From: an uncultured Oscillibacter sp.
GTDB taxonomy: Bacteria > Bacillota > Clostridia > Oscillospirales > Oscillospiraceae
DNA length: 64,000 bases
Reading direction: 5' to 3'
NCBI GenBank assembly: GCA_910588005.1
Contig: CAJUQM010000006.1
Location: 1 to 64,000 of the forward strand
Positions 60,190 to 64,000 of this stretch are shown here, piece by piece. Position 1 is the first letter of the stretch; each line of letters opens with the position of its first letter. The notes under the pieces are model-generated. The model did no database searches and was not told where the DNA came from. It saw only the letters and a program-made list of their open reading frames with translations. Position numbers and translations under genes: made by a program.

Positions 60190-61464
60190 ATGAAAAAGAT
60201 CGCAATCATCGGCTTTGGCGGCGCGGGCTACAACGCTGCCAGAGAGGTGCGGAGGCGGGATGCGGAGGCGGTCATTGATGTGTATTCAGACACGGACACC
60301 GGCCCCTACAATCCCATGCTGACCACCTACTATGTCAAGGGCGCCATCCCCTATGAGGCCCTGTTTCCCTTCGGAGATTTGAAGACCATCCAAAAAGAGC
60401 TGAACCTGCATGTCTACACCAACCGTCCGGTCACCGGATTGGTTCCGGAGAAGAAAAAAGTTCAATTCGACGGCGGCGAGGCTTTGTATGATGAAATCCT
60501 TATCAGTACCGGAGCTTCCGCCGTGATGCCCCCCATTCCGGGATTGGAACTGCCGGGTGTTTTTAAAATGCGTACGGCGCAGGACGCCGTGGAATTGAAA
60601 AGAAGGCTGGACAGCGGCGAGATCAAAAGCGGCCTGGTGATCGGCGCCTCCTGGGTGGGCATCAAGATCATAGAGGATCTGGTGGAGCGGGAGATCCCCT
60701 GCACCCTGGTGGACGGGGCGGAGTGGATGTTTTATGCGGCCGCGTTTCAGGAAACTGCTCTCCGGGTTCAGAAGGACTTGGAGTCCAAGGGCGTCCAGGT
60801 GGCCTGCGGGCAGATGCTGGACCACATCGAGCGGGAGACGGACGGCCGGCTCACCGCTGTGATGCGGGGCGGCGGGCGGTTTACCGCCGGCACGGTGGCC
60901 GTGTGTATCGGTGTGAGGATGAACACCGGGTTCCTGAGAGACAGCGGAATCGCCATGAATCGGGGGGTCCTGGTGGACCGCCGTATGCGGACCAATTATG
61001 AGGGCATCTACGCCGCCGGCGACTGCTGTGAGGCGCTGGATATTCAGAGCGGCGTCCACCGCAATATCGGCGTTTGGTTTAACGCCAATAGGCAAGGCGC
61101 CGTGGCCGGCGCCAACATGGCCGGCAGTTCGGAGGAGTTTGACGCCAATGTACTGGTGAACTTGGCGCACTATCTGGACTATGACTTTATCAGCATCGGC
61201 GATGCCGCCGCCTGCGGACCGGAGGACGAGGTCTACGAATATGAGGACGCGCGGTACTATATCCGGGCGGTCCGCAGCGGCAAGGCCATCAAATGCATCA
61301 ATATGACCGGCTCCGCCGACAGCAACGGCATTGTGAAAAATGCATTTATTAAGGCCATTGAAAATCCGAAGGCGGAACTGGACGTCCGGACCGTCTGCTT
61401 CCTGCAGGGGAAGGGATTCCCGGATGGCTTTATCAACTTTTTGGGAGGGAAATCTCTTGACTGA
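60190..61464 (+). CDS. FAD/NAD(P)-dependent oxidoreductase
   Basis: The 424-residue protein has a dinucleotide-binding start (KIAIIGFGGAGYNAAREVRRRD), the second NAD(P)-type motif (LVIGASWVGIKIIEDLVE) and the FAD-ending GIYAAGDCCEA. It resembles NADH oxidase/rubredoxin-reductase-like pyridine nucleotide oxidoreductases, but the redox Cys of NADH oxidases is not visible near residue 43. It probably feeds or takes electrons from the molybdenum enzyme next to it. The ATG follows GGGAGG. Its 3' end overlaps the next gene by 8 bases. Confidence 0.85.
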   Translation: MKKIAIIGFGGAGYNAAREVRRRDAEAVIDVYSDTDTGPYNPMLTTYYVKGAIPYEALFPFGDLKTIQKELNLHVYTNRPVTGLVPEKKKVQFDGGEALYDEILISTGASAVMPPIPGLELPGVFKMRTAQDAVELKRRLDSGEIKSGLVIGASWVGIKIIEDLVEREIPCTLVDGAEWMFYAAAFQETALRVQKDLESKGVQVACGQMLDHIERETDGRLTAVMRGGGRFTAGTVAVCIGVRMNTGFLRDSGIAMNRGVLVDRRMRTNYEGIYAAGDCCEALDIQSGVHRNIGVWFNANRQGAVAGANMAGSSEEFDANVLVNLAHYLDYDFISIGDAAACGPEDEVYEYEDARYYIRAVRSGKAIKCINMTGSADSNGIVKNAFIKAIENPKAELDVRTVCFLQGKGFPDGFINFLGGKSLD

Positions 61465-63610
61465 GCTAGAGAAGAAGATCCAGGCCAAGATCCCCGGTGC
61501 GGATACCGGAATTGAAGTGAGGCGCTCGCTGTGTGCCATCTGCAGCCCCGGCCACCACTGCGGCGTGGACTGCTATGTAAAAGACGGGGAGATCATCCGG
61601 GTAGAGGGCACGCTGGAGCACCCTTATAACCATGGCAAACTCTGCACCAAGGGTTCCTCCCTGCGGAACTATGTATACCGGGAGGACCGGATTAAAACGC
61701 CTTTGCGCCGTGTGGGGAAACGGGGCGAGGGCAAGTTTGAACCCATCAGCTGGGATGAGGCCTATCGGATCATCGCCGAGAACCTCCTCCGTGTCAAAGA
61801 GCAGTACTCCGCTCATTCTGTGGCGTTTTTCAGCGGCTACTGCAAGTGGTACCGGCCCATTCTCCACCGTTTGGCCCATGTGTTTGGCAGCGTGAACTTC
61901 GGCACGGATGACAGTACCTGCATGACCGCCAAGTACTTGGGTGACAAGGTGACCGCCGGCTGCGGCGCAGGGCCTGACATGGGCCGCGCGCATACCTTCC
62001 TGGGCTGGAATTTTGACGGCTACTACTCCGCCCATCTCTCCGTCGCCGGCGTGCAGAAGTTGAAGGAGCGGGGCGGCAAGGTCATTATTATTGACATTCG
62101 GGACACCCCGGCCTCCAAGAATCTGGCAGATATCTTTCTGAAAATCAACCCCGGCACCGACGGAGCCATGGCCCTGGGGATGGCCAAGCTCATCATTGAC
62201 AACGGCTGGGCCGACATGGAGTATGTGGAGAAGTACACCTACGGTTTTGACCGGTACAGGGCGCTGGCGGATCAGTATCCCCTGGAGAAGGTGGCGGAGA
62301 TTACCGGGCTGCGGGCAGAGGATATTCTGGCCGCCACAAAGCTCTACGCCACCAACGGCCCTGCCTGCACCAATTACTCCGCCTCTGCCTTGGTGCACCA
62401 TATTAACGGTTTTAATACCCACCGGGCCATTTTGTGCCTTTCCGCCCTTACCGGCAACTTCGACCGCGCGGGCGGAAATATTCCCAATCCGCCCACCTAC
62501 CTGCATAAGCCCGCCGGTTTCAAGGTCCGGGAGCACGAGTTCCGTTCGGACCGCTATCCCGGCGGACAGGAGCGCATCGGTGCGGAGCGCTTCCCCCTGT
62601 GGAACGAGCAGTATGATGAGTTCCAAGCGGTGGATCTGCTGCGCCAGCTGGAGGAGGGCACGCCCTATCCCGTCAAGGCCGTCTTTGGCCTGGGGATGAA
62701 CGCCAAGATGCTGCCGGAGACCGACAAGCTGCTGGCGGCCATGGCAGAACACCTGGACTTCTTTGTCAACACCGACCTTTTCATGACCCTTACCTGCAAG
62801 TACGCCGATATCGTGCTGCCCGCCTGTTCCTCTGTGGAGCGCGGTGAGCTGAAGGCATACCAGGGGGGATATCTGACCTTCACTAAGCCGGTGATCCCGC
62901 CGCTGTACGAGTCCCGCTCCGATGTGGACATTATGTGCGATCTGGCCCGGGAGATGGACTTGGACGACGAATTGCTCAAGCAGGGCTACGAGGCCTGCAT
63001 GGACTGGATCATTGACGGCTGCGGTTTGACGGTGGCCGACCTGAAGGCCAGCGATCTGCCTGTGAAGGTTCCTATTGCCAAGTGGCCTGCCCAGGCCGGA
63101 AAGGTTTTGGAGAACGGCTTTAAGACCTCCACCGGGAAGTTTGAGTTCTATGCCACAGCCATTGCGTCCATCGACCCCCAATACGGCCTGGATCCCCTGC
63201 CCAGCTACAGTGATCCCCTGGCAGACCAAAACGACCCTGAGACCAAAGCGAAGTATCCCTTCTATCTTTGCACCGGAGCACGTCTGGCCCACGCCGTTCA
63301 CTCCCGCACCCATGAGACGCCGTGGCTCCGCAGCCTCCGGCCCAATCCCACCGTGGAGGTCCACACCGCCGACGCGGCCCGCCTGGGGCTGAAAAACGGC
63401 GACAGGGCGGCGCTTACCAGTCCTTATGGTGAGATTCAGATGGTGGTGAAAGTTACCAGCAAGGCCAAGGAGGGCGTCTTAATGGCACTCCACGGCTATA
63501 CCGAGGCCAATGTCAATGAGCTGATTGGACGGAACCATCTGGACCCCTACTCCGGGTTCCCCGGCTTCAAGGGAATGCGCTGCAATATCAGCAAGATTCA
63601 GGAGGCGTAA
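61457..63610 (+). CDS. Molybdopterin oxidoreductase, cytoplasmic catalytic subunit
   Basis: The 717-residue protein is a DMSO-reductase-superfamily catalytic subunit. An N-terminal cysteine cluster (CAIC...CGVDC...KLCTKG) can hold a 4Fe-4S centre; NFGTDDSTCMTAKYLG around residue 155 is the region of the Mo ligand, probably Cys; PPTYL and GLGMNAKMLPET follow, and the C-terminal cap has GARLAHAVHSRTHETPWLR. No Tat (RR) signal is present, so it is cytoplasmic, unlike most relatives. Translation starts at TTG with GGGAGG 8 bases before. It is followed by a 4Fe-4S subunit. Confidence 0.88.
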   Translation: MTELEKKIQAKIPGADTGIEVRRSLCAICSPGHHCGVDCYVKDGEIIRVEGTLEHPYNHGKLCTKGSSLRNYVYREDRIKTPLRRVGKRGEGKFEPISWDEAYRIIAENLLRVKEQYSAHSVAFFSGYCKWYRPILHRLAHVFGSVNFGTDDSTCMTAKYLGDKVTAGCGAGPDMGRAHTFLGWNFDGYYSAHLSVAGVQKLKERGGKVIIIDIRDTPASKNLADIFLKINPGTDGAMALGMAKLIIDNGWADMEYVEKYTYGFDRYRALADQYPLEKVAEITGLRAEDILAATKLYATNGPACTNYSASALVHHINGFNTHRAILCLSALTGNFDRAGGNIPNPPTYLHKPAGFKVREHEFRSDRYPGGQERIGAERFPLWNEQYDEFQAVDLLRQLEEGTPYPVKAVFGLGMNAKMLPETDKLLAAMAEHLDFFVNTDLFMTLTCKYADIVLPACSSVERGELKAYQGGYLTFTKPVIPPLYESRSDVDIMCDLAREMDLDDELLKQGYEACMDWIIDGCGLTVADLKASDLPVKVPIAKWPAQAGKVLENGFKTSTGKFEFYATAIASIDPQYGLDPLPSYSDPLADQNDPETKAKYPFYLCTGARLAHAVHSRTHETPWLRSLRPNPTVEVHTADAARLGLKNGDRAALTSPYGEIQMVVKVTSKAKEGVLMALHGYTEANVNELIGRNHLDPYSGFPGFKGMRCNISKIQEA

Positions 63611-63614
63611 GACC

Positions 63615-64000
63615 ATGAGACATGTTTTTGTATTTGACCAGGACAAGTGCGCAGCCTGCTCCGCCTGCATGATGGGCTGTCTGGATCAGAATGATCCGGA
63701 TCTGGCGGCGGGGGACCAGTGCTTCCGCCAGACCTTTGATAACGAGGTGGCGCTTGAAGACGGCAGCGTCTACTGTGCCTACATCTCTGCCGCCTGCATG
63801 CATTGCGCGGACGCCCCCTGCATTGCGGCCTGCCCTGTGGGCTGCCTCAGCAAGGACCCGGAGACTGGCTTCACCGTCTATGACAACACCAACTGCATCG
63901 GCTGCAAGAGCTGCGCCATGGCCTGCCCCTTCGGCGCGCCCCGCTACCGCAAGTCCGACGGCAGGATGGTCAAGTGCGACGGCTGTAATATCCGGGTCAA
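63615..64000 (+). CDS. DmsB/NrfC-like 4Fe-4S subunit (partial, cut by window end)
   Basis: The visible 128 codons encode an electron-transfer subunit: FDQDKCAACSACMMGC, CMHCADAPCIAACPVG, CIGCKSCAMACPFG and the start of a fourth cluster (CDGC). It begins 4 bases after the molybdenum subunit stop, with CAGGAGG upstream. It should carry electrons between the FAD protein and the molybdenum centre. The 3' end and any membrane anchor lie beyond 64000. Confidence 0.93.
   Translation, partial: MRHVFVFDQDKCAACSACMMGCLDQNDPDLAAGDQCFRQTFDNEVALEDGSVYCAYISAACMHCADAPCIAACPVGCLSKDPETGFTVYDNTNCIGCKSCAMACPFGAPRYRKSDGRMVKCDGCNIRV

Noticed and set aside
61466..63364. 632-residue minus-strand frame
   Set aside because: It is antisense to the molybdopterin oxidoreductase and has no recognisable domain.
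1..64000. CRISPR array, prophage, tRNA or rRNA genes
   Set aside because: I found no regularly spaced repeats, phage structural genes, tRNA T-arm/cloverleaf patterns or rRNA sequence.

Overview
The window looks like chromosome of a GC-rich, anaerobic, endospore-forming Firmicute, probably of the gut Oscillospirales (the Lawsonibacter/Flintibacter/Oscillibacter/Dysosmobacter group). This placement is inferred from gene content: spmA/spmB sporulation genes, an AbrB/SpoVT regulator, a CD1871A-type CXXC small protein next to a TlpA lipoprotein, an SLH-anchored surface protein, ECF-type riboflavin uptake behind an FMN riboswitch, and strong purine-rich Shine-Dalgarno sequences. I see no prophage, CRISPR array, tRNA, rRNA or intact transposase.

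Positions 1-10100 are housekeeping: glyA, a dinB/5-formyl-THF cyclo-ligase pair, ribU with its riboswitch, a KamA-like radical SAM protein, spmA-spmB, an AbrB-type regulator, rsmI/trmN6-like methyltransferases and an XRE regulator. Positions 10100-15400 hold an AraC regulator divergent from an MFS transporter, a possible small RNA, and a PfkB kinase followed by a TIM-barrel isomerase. Positions 15400-20800 encode a compact oxidative branch of the citrate cycle: citrate synthase, a divergent aconitase-family enzyme, and a eukaryote-type NADP isocitrate dehydrogenase. Then come a LysR/chromate-transporter pair with a palindromic operator, a tctC-tctB-tctA tricarboxylate transporter, a redox cluster (TlpA lipoprotein, hidden CXXC small protein, NapH-like ferredoxin), a hemerythrin fusion and a large SLH surface protein.

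Positions 36600-46920 (minus strand) form a long co-directional array: ECF-type sigma factor, DUF4367-type anti-sigma, three poorly characterised membrane proteins and a lipoprotein, an extracellular LRR protein with a cytoplasmic zinc ribbon, an SPFH protein with two zinc ribbons, and a GRAM/PH-like protein. A 165-bp miniature inverted-repeat element separates the sigma and anti-sigma genes and supplies the stop codon of the sigma gene. It is a candidate undescribed envelope-sensing locus.

Positions 48600-51500 carry a 366-bp direct repeat that includes a truncated copy of a LysR 3' end. Positions 50560-64000 form the most striking region, a catabolic island: two translationally coupled LysR paralogues, an opine-dehydrogenase-family enzyme and a DASS-type carboxylate transporter on the minus strand, facing two tandem maleate-isomerase/Asp-Glu-racemase-like proteins, two tandem MmgE/PrpD proteins, an FAD oxidoreductase, a molybdopterin oxidoreductase without a Tat signal, and a 4Fe-4S protein cut by the window end. 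The intergenic region between the two arms holds four ACCCAA/TTGGGT half-sites. The substrate is unknown to me; the layout predicts uptake, isomerisation/epimerisation, dehydration and a cytoplasmic redox step on a di- or tricarboxylate-like compound.
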